NCBI RefSeq assembly: GCF_000002995.4
Contig: NW_025062475.1
Location: 1,302,001 to 1,366,000 of the forward strand
Direction: 5' to 3'
From: Brugia malayi
Taxonomy: Eukaryota > Nematoda > Chromadorea > Rhabditida > Onchocercidae
DNA length: 64,000 nt
The first letter of the stretch is position 1; every line of letters starts with the position of its first letter. This document shows, in pieces, positions 35,621 to 49,365 of the stretch. The notes under the pieces are model-generated. The model saw only the letters and a program-made list of their open reading frames with translations. It did not search any database and was not told the origin of the DNA. The translations under genes were made by a program, and so were the position numbers.

Positions 35621-38600
35621 ATGGCCGATCATATGAAATTATTTAATTTTTTAAGTCAGCAAACAGATAAAGGAGTTGTGATAACTGATGCTGAAGGAAT
35701 GTCATCTCATTCATCAGCGAATAATATTCAGGATAAAGTTTGTGAAGTGGAAGAAATCTGTCAAACAAATTTGTCAAACGATCACAAAAAAGGTTCTTAT
35801 TGCATTCTGTTACGAAATTTCAATATTTCTTAAAGAGAATTTTAATTGAATCAAACTTTAATTCTATTGGTAGAACGGAATGTATACAGAGCTGAAATGC
35901 GTGTAAAAATACGTGAAATACTAATACTTGACACGTATATGTTCGGTAATACTAGTAGCATTATAGCATTATACGTAAAATCCTACATATTTGTTGGAAA
36001 ATTTGTCCTAAGTTTAAATTCTGTAATTGCCCAATTAAATTCATCGAAATGAATTGTTAGTTGTATTGCGGAAATTTTAATATCTTATCCTATCATACAA
36101 TAAAATGAATTATGGATGAGGTCAATGACACTTTTTTTATTTGATATTAAGTTGGCTCAAATTTTTTCTTCAATTTTATCTGGTAAATTTAAATCGAAGA
36201 ATTATTATATACGAAGAATTTTATATATATATATATAAGTCATTTTTTTTTTTTTTTGACAGCCTTCTTTTTTTGTTTGGTTTCTTGATCTCATATTTTA
36301 AAGTTATGTTCTGTTTTTATATCAGTGACTAAATTTTTTTCTTTTTCCTTGAAAAATGTTCAAGTTTTCTCTTTCAGATAATGAAAAATATTTGAATAAG
36401 AATCCAATAACCTCGAAATTTCACGAAGCAATAATTGAAATCAAAGGGATGACATGTCATTCATGCGTAAATAATATCGAGGAGACTATTGGAAGAAACG
36501 ACGGCATAAAATCAATTTCCGTTTCACTTAATAAATCTCAGGGTTATTCATTACAGTTTGTGATTTTCTAGATCGATATAAAAAATTTTTTGTAATAAGT
36601 AACTCAAAATAAGAACAGTCTAACTTCATTTAATTGCGGAAATTTAGAAAATGTTTGACAAGTGAAAATTTTGTATGCAAAAATGCTAAGCTAATCTTGA
36701 ATGAAACATTTACTGCTTTTGCTTCTTTGCTTCACAATTAAATTTATTTGTTAAATTTTTTTTTTATTTCCTTTGATTCCAATTCAGTTTTTTAAATCAT
36801 TTAAGGGCGAATTGTATATGACACTTCTAAATGGAACATTCAGATGGTTGTTGAATTGGTTACTGATATGGGCTTTGACGCTCAACTGCTACAAACTCAG
36901 GGTTTTCTTTCCTGTTTTTCAAATTTTTAACGTAAAATCCACGAACATAATTATCAAATTTTAAGTGGTGTAGTTGTTTACTATTTACTACTTGTTTTTT
37001 TTTTTGATATTACTAGGCAGAAAGCCAGTTTATGCAGAAAATTTCGAAAATCACAAAATATGGCATATTTTTTTCAGTATGCTATTATCTAGATGTATAA
37101 AATGTATACAGGAGCAGAAGAAAACTGAGAAACTCTTTTAAAATAATATAGATTCTCTGAAGTGTTAAAGTCTAGTTTATTCTTGAAAGGAATCAATGAG
37201 ATTTTTATTCCAAAGATAGCTTATTTTTGAAATCTTCACTGAAAAGTCTGAAATTATGCTCTTCAAAATAGTCATGCTTTTTTATGCCAGCGTTATGTTT
37301 CAGATTATTCCGAAGAAAAGTTAACTGATCAATCTTCATCAGTTTTACTTAAAAATGATGATGGCATGTGTAAAAGTGAGGAATTCACGGTTAAAATTGG
37401 AAAAAAAAGGGCGAAATTTGGACCGACAAACGATGATTCCATCGAGAAACGAACATTTTCCGTGGAAGGAATGACATGTGCTTCATGTGTTGCATATATA
37501 GAACGGAATATTGGAAAATTGAAGGGTTTTATTATTTTTTTTGATATTGATAGTTAGGAAAATTGATTAAAAGGAAGCATTTCTAGTTCATAATTTTTAT
37601 TTACTAAAAAAAATTACAGATTTAATTGTGTAATATAATATTTTATTGATTAATAGGCGAAAATTTCAAAAAAAAAAATTTTTTTTTTTTTCTTTGATTT
37701 CTTTTGCAGTCTTAATTTTAATCGAAAATTAACTCACACTTTTATGAATTTTCACATCAATTAAATAAGTTAGAGCTCAAAGATTGAAGAACAACAATTT
37801 TATGAGAAATATGAAATTGCAGGTGTGCATTCTGTGGTCGTAGCTTTGATGTCATCAAAAGCGGAAGTGGTATATGATTCATTGGTAATCGCTGCCGAAC
37901 ATATAGCTGATGAAATTAGTATGCTTGGTTATCGAGCTACGATAATCGATGATGGATTTAGAAATCATTCTGTGTTAAATTTGTTAGTAAGTATTATCTA
38001 AATACAATTATATTAGTTGATTATCTTAAATTTTTGCGCTGATCAATTTCAATTGCATCATATTTTCCATATTATTTTTCTTATTGAATTGTTTTGTTCC
38101 ATGCAAAATTATTCAATTCGTGAGCTAATGGTTGGTACAGTGATCAGAAATCATTCAAGCCTTCTTAAGTGTATTTTAATCTGCTTTGTTATTATTAGAA
38201 TCGTGATTCTAATAACATGGAGATGATAATCGAACTAAATTATAGTTTATAAAATAAACGATAGGTGTAGTAGGAAAAAAAAGTTATGAATTTTTCAGAT
38301 TTTGTCCAGTTTTTATGCCTTAGTTCCTTATATTGTGTCATTTTTTCCATGTAACAACAAATTACTTTTAATTCATACCAAACCAATAGGAATATTTATA
38401 GCAAATTCAAGCACTATCAATTAAAATATTGCGTATGTTTCAGAGTGATGTCATTTTGTGTTTTGAAACAATATCTTAATAAGTGATAATTCTCCAGCGA
38501 TTCATTGTTTTACACTTGTTTGAGTGATAAAAATTTTGATTCTGATTATGATCACTAATTGTTTAAATAAAGTTATTAATTTCAGATTACTGGTTTATCA

Positions 38601-41600
38601 TCAGGAACCTGTGCGCAACGAATTGAATCACATGTCGTTGCAAGAAAAGGAGTTGAATCATGTTCTGTTTCATTAGCTGCATCCTCTGCAAAAATTGAAT
38701 ACACCCCTACATTTATAGGTCCACGTGATATTATCAAAATAATTGAGGTAAGAAGCACTGATCAAATTGATAAAGATTTACATAATAATCTAAATTAAAT
38801 TCTTCTGCAATTTCATATCATTGCTTTTATAATTTATGACAAAATTTATTCAGGATTTGGGATATTCAGCAACAATTGCATGTCACGATGAACAATTAAA
38901 AAGACTCGATCATTCAGCTGAAGTAGCAAAGTATGTTAACTTTCAAACGAATGTGCAATACATAACTCAGTTATAATTTTACTACACTAGTAATTGACGA
39001 TGTTTATTAATACTTTGTAAGTAAACCAATTTATGCCATAATCACACCTGAGCTGAATTTTTATTGCCTATTTATAGATAACTTTTCCAGTAATTTGGAA
39101 GGTAATATTGGTATTCCAAGTCTAGTTTAGATATATAAGTTGATTAAATGTAAGGTTACATGTAAATAATCATTCATTGAAATTCTGTTTCAGATGGAGG
39201 ACTTCACTGTTAGTATCACTATTGTTTGGAATTCCGGTGATGGGTGTGATGGTTTATTTTCATTGGTTTCTCCATACACCAATGCATCCTGAAGTGCAGA
39301 CACCAGTATTTACTCCTGCACTCAGTTTGGATAATCTCATTTTATTTGTTTTATGTACACCTGTGCAGGTACTAATTAACAATTTTAGCAAACATTTCTT
39401 TAGTTTATATTATGTTGTCAAAACTGCACCATTTGCAACATTTTCATACAATCACTAAAGTTTTATTCTTAATAAAATTAGTAATTATTAATTACATCTC
39501 AGTTTACTTTGATCCTTACTTTACTCAATCACTTAATATAATATTTATTTGGCAAGACACTTTAATATCTGTATAAATCCCATTGTCATTGGTACTTTTC
39601 GACTTTTTTTCAGTTATTTGGTGGGAAGTACTTTTATTTGCAAAGCTGGAGAGCTATGAAGCATCGTTCAGCGAATATGGATGTTTTAATTGTGCTTGCG
39701 ACGACTACGTCATATTTGTATTCTGTAACAGTTATTGTGACAGCTATTATTTTAAGGTAAATATTTACAGAAGCTCAATAATTTCCGAAAAACGGAATGT
39801 TGTAATAGTCGAATTGCAATGTTATTAAAGTTGTATATTAATATAAATTCCATAAATGTTTTGAAATTCCAAGTGTGCCATAGTCGAAAAGAGTTTGTAG
39901 TAATCTTTCTGATTTACCGCTTTAACTTTTATTAAATTTAATCAAATAATCAAAATTTTTGGTGCGGAATGGATGATGTAAAATAACGGATTACTCTTGA
40001 ACATTAGCTATACTGTTTAGATATCACATCGACATATGCATTTGTTTATATATGTATATATATTTACTTTTGTTTTTTTACACATATATATATATTTATA
40101 CACTTTTATTTATTTTTTCATATATATATTTATTTATTTACTTGTTTTTATGTTTTTTTAATTAATATTTGCTTTTATTTTTTGTCATCTACATCTCAAA
40201 TTTGTTCATATTTTAGGTGGCCAAGTAGTCCGATGACATTTTTCGATGTAACACCAATGCTTATAACTTTTGTGTCGTTAGGTCGATGGTTAGAGCATAA
40301 AGCAAAGGGTAAAACATCGGAAGCATTAACTAAACTGATGTCATTGCAAGCGAAAGAAGCGGTATTAGTTACTCGTGATGATGATGGACGTATTTTATCT
40401 GAGGAAAATATTGATGTCGAATTAGTTAGTTTAATTTAAATGTTCATTTTGACATATATTAAGTATATAGAAATACATAATGATGTCTATGTATATAATG
40501 AGTGGAAATAAATGAGAGTGATAATTTAATTTTTTAATTTTTCGAATTTTTTTTTAGGTTCAAAGAGGTGATCTATTAAAGGTTGTTCCTGGTGCAAAAA
40601 TTCCAGCTGATGGAATTGTTGTAGATGGTAAAAGTGCATCAGATGAATCATTTGTAACTGGAGAATCGATGCCTGTAGTCAAGAGAGAAGGTAATTTCGT
40701 AACTCTTTCATTTTTGCTTTATTTATTTATTTATTTTTTTAATTTGCTATGGTAGTTTTCATATGATTAGTCAATCAGTTGCGAAATGCTGAGAAAACTT
40801 TCCTTTGTTCATCTTTCAACTAGGCATGATAAATGAAGAGAAGGGCAATGCAAAAGAGTAAAATTATGGAAATCCTTTATGTAGTCCTTTAAAAAATGCT
40901 TTAAAGTATTATTTAAATCTAAATTTAAAGCATATGGCATAGATACATGGACATGAAACGTCAATTTAATATAGGAAATATTAAACAGGAATGAAAAAAT
41001 TCCACTTAGCAGTTGAATAATAAATACGTTGCTAATGCTATTGTTAAATCTCAAGCTCTGTTAAATTAAATCTCTGTTTAAATTTATTAATTATTGTTAT
41101 TTGCGGATACAATAAGTATTATTTATTGTCACTCAAACAATATATGTCATTTATTTCAGGTAGTACAGTAATAGGTGGTTCAATTAATCAACATGGGACA
41201 CTCTTAATACAGACAACTCATGTTGGTCAAGAAACAACATTAGCGCAAATTGTGCGTTTGGTTGAGGAAGCGCAAACTTCTAAAGTTCGTTTTTTATAGA
41301 GGAATATTTTATTCTCAATACTTAATAATAATGATTCTGGTTTTTTTGTTATGTTCAAAATGATTAATTTTACTATTTAAATCTTCCGTTATATTTCATA
41401 CCACGTTTTTTTTTTCTCATTTTTTTTTTTTTTTTTTAGTTTTACTCTTTTGTAGGCGCCAATACAGCAAACAGCTGATCGAATAGCCGGCTTTTTTGTA
41501 CCAATGGTAATTGGTTTAGCAATTTTAACACTTATTGTCCGGATTTTTGTTGGTTTCTATATTATGGATGCGGAATACACTGTATGATTCCTTTTCTTCT

Positions 41601-44600
41601 TTGTTTTAAAAAATATATGAAATGAATATCTCACTCTATTACGGTGAAATGTAATTATTATAAATTAGGTCTTTATAAGTTATGACATTTTTTTTTTTAA
41701 TATTTTGAGCCGGAAATTTCCATATTAATTCGCCGGAGTTAATGTTATCATTGAAGTTCTAAATAGGTATTTAATTTCTGTATTTTTTTAGTTGTGTTAA
41801 ACTGTCACATTGTTCATATGTTTGTGTCTTCATATCACTCAAACTTTTCTGTTCGTTGTAGAGAGAGTAGAAAGAGGCATGGGAGTTAATAATGTGTAAA
41901 ATGTTATTTAAGTTTATTATTTTGAAAATGTTTTCTCGTAATACCATATATATTATTTATAAGATTGGGTATTAAATTTAAGCCTGGACACTATGCCTTA
42001 ATTTCTGGCAGAAAGTTTAAAATATAGCTATGAGCTTAGAAATATTTGAAATTGTATGCTTTATTTTTTTTTTTTCTTTTTTAGGATAAAAGGACAAATA
42101 TGGAAGTAATACTGAAGCGAGCTTTTGAAGCAGCTATTACAGTATTAGCAATAGCATGTCCTTGTTCATTAGGCTTAGCAACACCAACAGCAGTTATGGT
42201 TGGCACAGGTATCGGTGCTATAAATTGTATACTTATTAAAGGTGGTGAACCATTAGAAATGGCACATAAGGTAAACAGTTATTTCTGTTAAAATTTTTGT
42301 AAAAATTAGGCTTATTTGTGAATTGTATCTTGATAGTAGCCTTGAAATTTATATATATCTCATCTAATGACGAAATAAATTTCTGGAAACAGTTAGAATA
42401 ATTCTTTTTAATGAAAACATTTTGCATTTCTTATTTCTAATTATTTTCAAATATTTCTATGAATTTATATGTTTTAGATTACAACAGTTGTTATGGATAA
42501 GACTGGTACTGTAACCAAAGGTCATCCACGAGTAGTAGTGATTCATACGTTAGTTTTGGAAAGTTCTTTATCGTTACTGAAATTGTTTGCAGCCGTTGGT
42601 TCAGCTGAATCAAACAGTGAGCATCCAATTGCAAATTCAATTACTTCTTTTGTTAAAGAAGTAAGTGATGCTTTTTTTTTCTGAAGAAAATTGTATCAAA
42701 TTTTTAGTGAAATTTTTATAAATTTTTTTACAGGTCATCTTTTTTTTTTTTTTTGTAATTAGATATTTTTATTATAAAGTGGTTAAATACGAAAGAATGG
42801 GCTAGTGTACGACGATTTCATGCATCAGCTGGAAATGGAATTGTTTGTGAAGTGCGAAATATCAATAATATGTTATTAAGTACAACAGAAAAGAATGAAC
42901 CCCAAATTGATTCGACAATTAAATTAAGCAATGGTGATGTCAAATTAATCAAAAATGGACATTACGGTAAGCTATAGAATATTATTTCCTTCAAATTCCT
43001 CGACGTAATAATTGCATTTTTTTTTTCTTTTAAGCATTCTTTCAGTAGTAACTTTTATACGTAACACTTTATCTTTCAGTATAATTTTCGATGGAATTCT
43101 TTAACATTTGTAATAAATGCTTTTATAATGCCATAGATTTTTTTAAATGTAAAGTTAGTTATGCGTATTATTCGTTTAATTGTCTTTCTCATTGACCGAC
43201 AATATTTTACATTATTATTACCGTTTGAATTTTCTTATTTTAAATTTTGCTTAATGATCCTTGTTGGCAACATAAAGTAAATTATAGTCTTTATGTAGAT
43301 ATTCATGAACATATATTTGATGACAAGAAACCACTTCGAGTCGTAATCGGTAACGAACGATGGATGACCAAAAATGGAGTACCAGTTGATGAATATGTTG
43401 AGAATCTTATTAAAATGGAGCAAATAGCTGGACATATATCTGTTATGTGTGCAATAAATGGTGAGAAAATAATATTTGATAACAATTGAAATGAAGTTTT
43501 TTAACTATTGATCTGAAATAAGTAGTAGGATAAAAAAGACTAAATAATTAAGCAATTATCGGATAGAAATAAGTATCGAAGAGTACAGATAAACGACATT
43601 ACGACTTTACATTAGTATTAAAATAATAACGATAAAGCATATAACTCTTTTATATTTCAGGTTATCTTGTTGCGATAATAAGTATAGCAGATGTAGTGAA
43701 GGATGAAAGTGCTCTTGCAGTTTGGGCTTTACAGCGTATGAATATCAGAGTAATACTTTTGACAGGTGATAATGCTCGTACTGCAGAAGCAACCGCTAGA
43801 CAGGTTGGTATCCGCGAAGTATTTGCTGAAGTTTTGCCAAATCAGAAGCGAATTAAAATTGAACAATTGCAGGTATTTTCTTTATGCTTTACTAAGAAAT
43901 AAATTTTAAATTAATGCTACTATTAATATGTAAATTTAAAATTTTAATGATAAATTTTATTCGTGTTAATATCTCTTAAAATAAAATTTTTTCTTCTGAA
44001 TGTTGTTGTAAGCATTTTATTATATTGATTATTTCAGGAATTTAATTTTTGTCTTATTATAACTTAAAATCTTTCCTATTATTTAAGTACTTGCTCAAGC
44101 GCTTCATTTTGGCTTTCTGATGATTTTCTGATAAATTTTTTCATAGCTTTTCTGCTACTTTTTCTATTACATATCTCTAATAAAAAGAAAATAATAAACA
44201 AAAAAAGTATTTCACAAGGTAATATCAGTTAGTTTTTCGCATCGTCTATTTCAGGAAATGAAAGAGCGGGTGGCTATGGTTGGTGATGGAATAAATGATA
44301 GTCCAGCTTTAGCTAGTGCTGATGTTGGCATTGCTATTGCAGCTGGTTCAGATGTTGCAATTGAAAGTGCTGGTATTGTCTTAGTAAAAGTAAGTTTTAA
44401 TATAATCTTGTTTTAAAACGAACTATCGACTATAGTTCATAATACTTAAATATATTTTCTACCAGCCATTATGATCTCTGACATAAATTGAATTAAGGAA
44501 AGTAAGTAATCATTTTTAGGTAAAATAACTATTTTCATGAAAGCATTATTTGAATATAAAAATAAATGGATTGATAAAAGCAAATATTAGAACTTATCAG

Positions 44601-45941
44601 TGTTGTTGCTCTATTCAGAATGATCTTATTGATGTGGTAGCAGCGATTGATTTGTCAAAAAGGACGACACGTCGTATACAGCTTAATTTTTTGTTTGCTA
44701 TATTGTACAATGTTATTGGAATTCCTATTGCTGCCGGTTGGTTTTCTTTCTATAGGTTCAGTTTTTTTTTCTTTTTTTCCTTTTTCAGATCTTACTTAGT
44801 TTAGTTTATGATCTAATTGAAATAGCTTTCTTGAAGAATTGCAAAAAGTTACGATTTTTAGGAGTGAACAATTACAGAAAGGTAAGTATAGGTAAAGCGT
44901 GATGATTACGAGCCTGTGGCAAGTTTTTCTCTTTTTTTGATATAACTGAAAAAGCCATAAAAATATGATAAGGATGTGATAAGCAGAAGGGAAAAAAAAA
45001 AGAATAAAAGTAATAAGAATCATTTAAAAAATAAATTCAACAACTATTATTAGCTTAGTGGATCTGTTGTTAATTTGATGATTTTATCAGGCTTTAAGTT
45101 TGAAAACCAACAAATGTTTATTTGAAGCTCAATATCTATATTTAATTCCAATTGATCACCAAAACTAATTTTGAATTAATGAATTTCATCATATGTGGAT
45201 AAATTTGATGTTTAAATCTGTATGGGTTTAATTATTTATATTATCTTGCTGTATAAAACAACAGTGTTAGCATAATAATGGTGACAATCGCTTATTAATG
45301 TTGATTATACTAGTTGATAAAATTTTGAAATAGAACTATCATTTTAGGTGTTTTCATGCCTTGGAATTTTACAATTCAACCATGGATGGCAGCAGCAGCA
45401 ATGGCTTTATCATCAGTTAGTGTTGTCGCTTCATCCTTGCTACTAAAACTATACAGGTGAATTATTGATTTCATTATATTTCATAATTCATAATCTCTTA
45501 GTTTCTAAAACTTTTATAATGTCATAATGGATTTATAAGTTGAATGAAACAATCGCTTGATTTTTTTTTTTTTGAAATAAAACTATCATTTTAGGTATTT
45601 TAATTATTGTCTTCAAAGACAGGTTTTTGACTTCGGATTTCATCAGTTTTTTTTTTTTTTTAATTGATCAATTAATCATTTATTTCTGGCGTTTACTTTA
45701 AACTTTAATATTTAGGAAACCAACTCAGCAAAGTTTGGCTTGTGCAGAGTTTTATAAGCATCAAGCACGCTTAGCGATGGGTGATTGGCCGGTTGCTGTA
45801 CATCGTGGTTTGGATGATTTTGTAGTGAGACGATCATTATCAAAACTATCATTCAGTTCAATTATTTCAACAATAACATCAATGTTTGATTCACAACAAA
45901 GTATAAATCGTATTACACCACTCGATAGGTCTGTCAGTTAA
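35621..45941 (+). CDS. cua-1: Copper-transporting P1B-type ATPase (ATP7/CUA-1)
   Basis: Twenty-two exons: 35621-35792, 36378-36542, 36806-36901, 37304-37525, 37823-37986, 38586-38747, 38854-38930, 39194-39368, 39614-39756, 40217-40424, 40558-40690, 41160-41284, 41456-41581, 42085-42270, 42478-42660, 42780-42966, 43299-43460, 43661-43872, 44255-44389, 44619-44736, 45348-45456, 45716-45941. They total 3486 nt, 1161 residues. Metal-binding domains: GMTCHSC (81-87), GMTCASC (200-206) and a third without CxxC (GLSSGTC, 276-282). TGE (562-564) marks the actuator domain, CPC (681-683) the ion path, DKTGT (725-729) the phosphorylated Asp, SEHP and GNERW the nucleotide site, and [12 protein letters not shown] (974-985) the hinge. 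The final helix region reads [16 protein letters not shown]7 pumps Cu(I) into the secretory pathway or out of the cell. Exon 1 shows no known domain. Confidence 0.96.
40024..40155. repeat. TA-rich simple repeats in a CUA-1 intron
   Basis: Alternating TATATA and TTTATTTA blocks, with several short ATATATAT runs, in the intron between exons 9 and 10. Confidence 0.7.
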
Positions 45942-48900
45942 TCTTAAAGTGATAAAAATATTTCATACATTTATTTTAATCTTTTGTGTACTAAGATATT
46001 TTAATTAAATTTATACATTTATTTTCTTCCCTTATCTGTTTTAAGGTGGTTTCATGAAAGTTTTTTGATTGAGCAATTTGTTGTTTCACAGAAAAAATTT
46101 ACTGCAAAGTTTAATTTTTTGTGGAATTTTGATGATAATGTTGTGGTAATATCAATACAATTATTAATTGATAGATTTCTTCTTGCTTACTGAAGAACTT
46201 GTTTCGAAATTTGAGTGAGAATTAGTAAGGAGCTGATTAAGTTAAGGTAAGGACTTGGTTAATCTAGGAGAGCACAGCCCTTTAGCTTTCAAAGCTAAAG
46301 TTTTAAGTTGAGAGTGAATAAGTAAATAAGTAATTGCTTAGAAGTGGTAAATAATACCATTAATAATAAATTCTATTTCCTTACATATCGAGTAATTCAC
46401 AAAGGTATTTTTGTGATAAAATCCTATTAGTTATGTGGGTAAAAGAATTGTTTTACATTTTACAATTATTTAATCATTTGGATATAAATTTGGTTTTAGA
46501 ATGAAAGAATTTACATGTGAAATAAACGACAAAAATAGAACAAATTTTTTTGGATGAAGTACTTTGATTTAGATAAAAAGTTATAAGATTAATCCTGATT
46601 AGATAAACTTAAAGATTAGAAGTGAAGGTTATTTATTTTATTTATACATTCCCAAGCTTTATATACCTTTGTTGCTTTCAGATGTCCTTTGCTTCTTTCT
46701 TTTTTTTTTTTTTTTTCAGGTGATTTTAGCGTAACTTGCATGTTGTTTATGCCTCTTTAATATGAGTATTTCAAGAATATCATCCTTTATGAAATAATTA
46801 AGAGTAGTTGAAGATAAGTGATATTAGATATTTTCCGAATAAAAGCTATACCTATGAGATATATGTGATACTTTTAACACATTTATTTTGATACCTACTA
46901 GGTTTTTACACCATTAAGAAACTCTTTAATTTTATATTTGTTATTTGACAAAATGATGATAGATAATAGTTATGAATTATTTTTAGAAAATTTTTGCTTC
47001 AACGTAAACAAACCGCTGATTCACTGGATTCACCGAATACTGCACTTATTATTTAAAAATTTTTACCCTCACAACCTATGTTGTTTGCTTCTTTCTAATG
47101 GCTAATTCTCCTTCGTGAATTATATATTTTCCTCTTTTTTTTTTTTTCTTTTTTTTTCTGGATATGAAAGAAATATTAGAATGAAATCGATGAAAATTAT
47201 CAGGAAATAATTTGACAATAGATCGTCGATCATTTTAGCTGCACTATACATTTTCCATTTTCATCCAAAAAAAAAAAGAAACTTAAATCGATTGAAATCC
47301 TAACAATATAAGTATATATATATATTATTCTACTCCTTTTCTGTACCATTTATTTCCGGTGATAATAAATAATCCGGAATTAGCTACCGCAAATTTCCAG
47401 TTCATTGCCATCTGAACTGTTACAGCATTAATTGAAAGTTCTGGTAAAACTACGTCAATTTATTTTATATTTTTGTAAATGAATATTTCTTACTCTGCCT
47501 TAATATCACTTCATTCCGTATATTTTCATATCGTGAAAGATTTATCAGATTAGAATTTATAAGAAATTTGAAATAGAACTGAAATATATTTGGAGAATGT
47601 TGGAATCTATCATAGTAATGGGATTGAAATTTCATATTTCATCTCTGTCTTAATTTGCATTTCACTTGTTTATATGTTGATATAGGGATTAATTTATGCT
47701 TTATTCCTTTTTTTTTTTTATCTTTTATTATCTTTCTGCTATCCAAACTTAATCAATTCATTGTTAATTTACTTAATTTAATATCATTTTTTTCGAGTTG
47801 CATTTGATAATTTTGTGTTAATTTTGTAGTCTTAACTTTCATTCCAAATTCTTCTATTTTCCATGCCCGAAATGGTCGACCAACTAAAAGTTGATAATTT
47901 TGAAATTTGGTGTATAATTTAGATTCTTCAAAATTTTTTAAAGATTAACCAAATTCTACAAATACTTATTCATATGGTGTCTTTTCTTTATTCGTCAATG
48001 TGCCATGTGTATATTTATTTATTTTCACTCATTATGTTTAGTAGTTCTCATTAATTGATTGTTTACGGGAAAAGGTTTAATTTAATCTGTTTAAATCCAG
48101 GTATAGATCTACCTATATACCATTTAGATCATAATAACCGGTCTACTTTTGCTTATTAGTCCAAAATTTGGAGGACTTTTGTAACAAAACTGATGAGTTT
48201 TTTGATTGAAATTTAAATAAGTCGACATAGCTTCATTTTAAAAAATGAAAAAAATTCGAAGTGGTGAATAAAATACGTTGATTAAATTTTGAAATTCTTG
48301 TAACGTATTGATTGAACTATCAGGTTGGAATGATTTGTGATTCTATTATTTCAATACTTTCGTTCGAAATTTCACTATGTTTTTTTATTAAGTGTCATTT
48401 CTTAGTTTCTCATTAAATAAAACTTTCCGTTGTCACTTTTGCAGTTCTTTTTGAATCTCATCAATTTGCATTTAGGGTTTGTTATAGATGATTAAATAAT
48501 CATTTTCATTTTCTATTTCAATTCTTTAATGCGAATAAAGTGATGATTAAGAGTGATATCTTTCTTTTTCTCATAAGCATTTCTCTCTTTTAGCTTTTAT
48601 ATTAAATTTTCTGTGATATCTCTTTGCTTCGTTTTCATTGTATGAAAATTTCATGAAGTTATAATTTAATAATTTCACGTTTAAAACTTCATTTATTTGT
48701 AGTATTCCTACACATTGCAGTAAAATATAAAGTTACATAAGAATTTTGATCATAATTCGTTTTCCTTTTATAATTTTGGTTTTTGGTTAAAACTGATTAA
48801 AATGATGATAACCATCGTTGGAGAAGCTTACTAACGCAGACTTTTGTTAGGCTAATTAGACCATTTACGCTGTCGTTGATTTGTCAGCAGTGCTGATCGG

Positions 48901-49365
48901 TTATTATACGATTTTTTGTGTTGTTTCATTTGAAACTACTAATATTGTAGCCATTAAGATCGTTATTTTAAATTTTAACATAATCCATAACTTTAAATTT
49001 GCCGGAAAGGATTTCAGTTTTTTTTATCTTTTTCTGAATAATATAACAATATGTCCAGAATTTCTTCTAATATTATCTGCTATTATAATAATAATTTAAT
49101 GCTGATAGGATGGAAAAAATAGTTTTCAAAAGCGCAGAAAACTGTGAACCGGGATGACATTTTCTTTGAGATATTATCATATCTCGAGCTGAAATTTCAA
49201 ATTACTATAACTCAGAATAGTGGGAATTGTTCAAAATTTAAGATATACAAAGAGTTTTATGAAATGAACTGTTTTATTGGTTTAAAAAAAAAAAAGAAAA
49301 TCCAAAATCATGAGATCAGCTCTGACTGACATTTCTATAAACGAGGAAGATATATCTTCAGTATT
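45942..49365. other. Intergenic, no gene recognised
   Basis: 3.4 kb of AT-rich sequence between CUA-1 and the cysteine-rich gene. Includes the CUA-1 3' UTR, a palindromic stretch near 46280-46303 (TTTAGCTTTCAAAGCTAAAG), poly-T runs near 46698-46716 and 47136-47157, and a TA run near 47313-47324. No exon chain found on either strand. Confidence 0.5.

Noticed and set aside
46259..46320. Possible tRNA-like fold near GGAGAGCACAGCC
   Set aside because: No cloverleaf with a GTTCRA-type T-loop could be drawn; only a simple palindrome (TTTAGCTTTCAAAGCTAAAG) is present.
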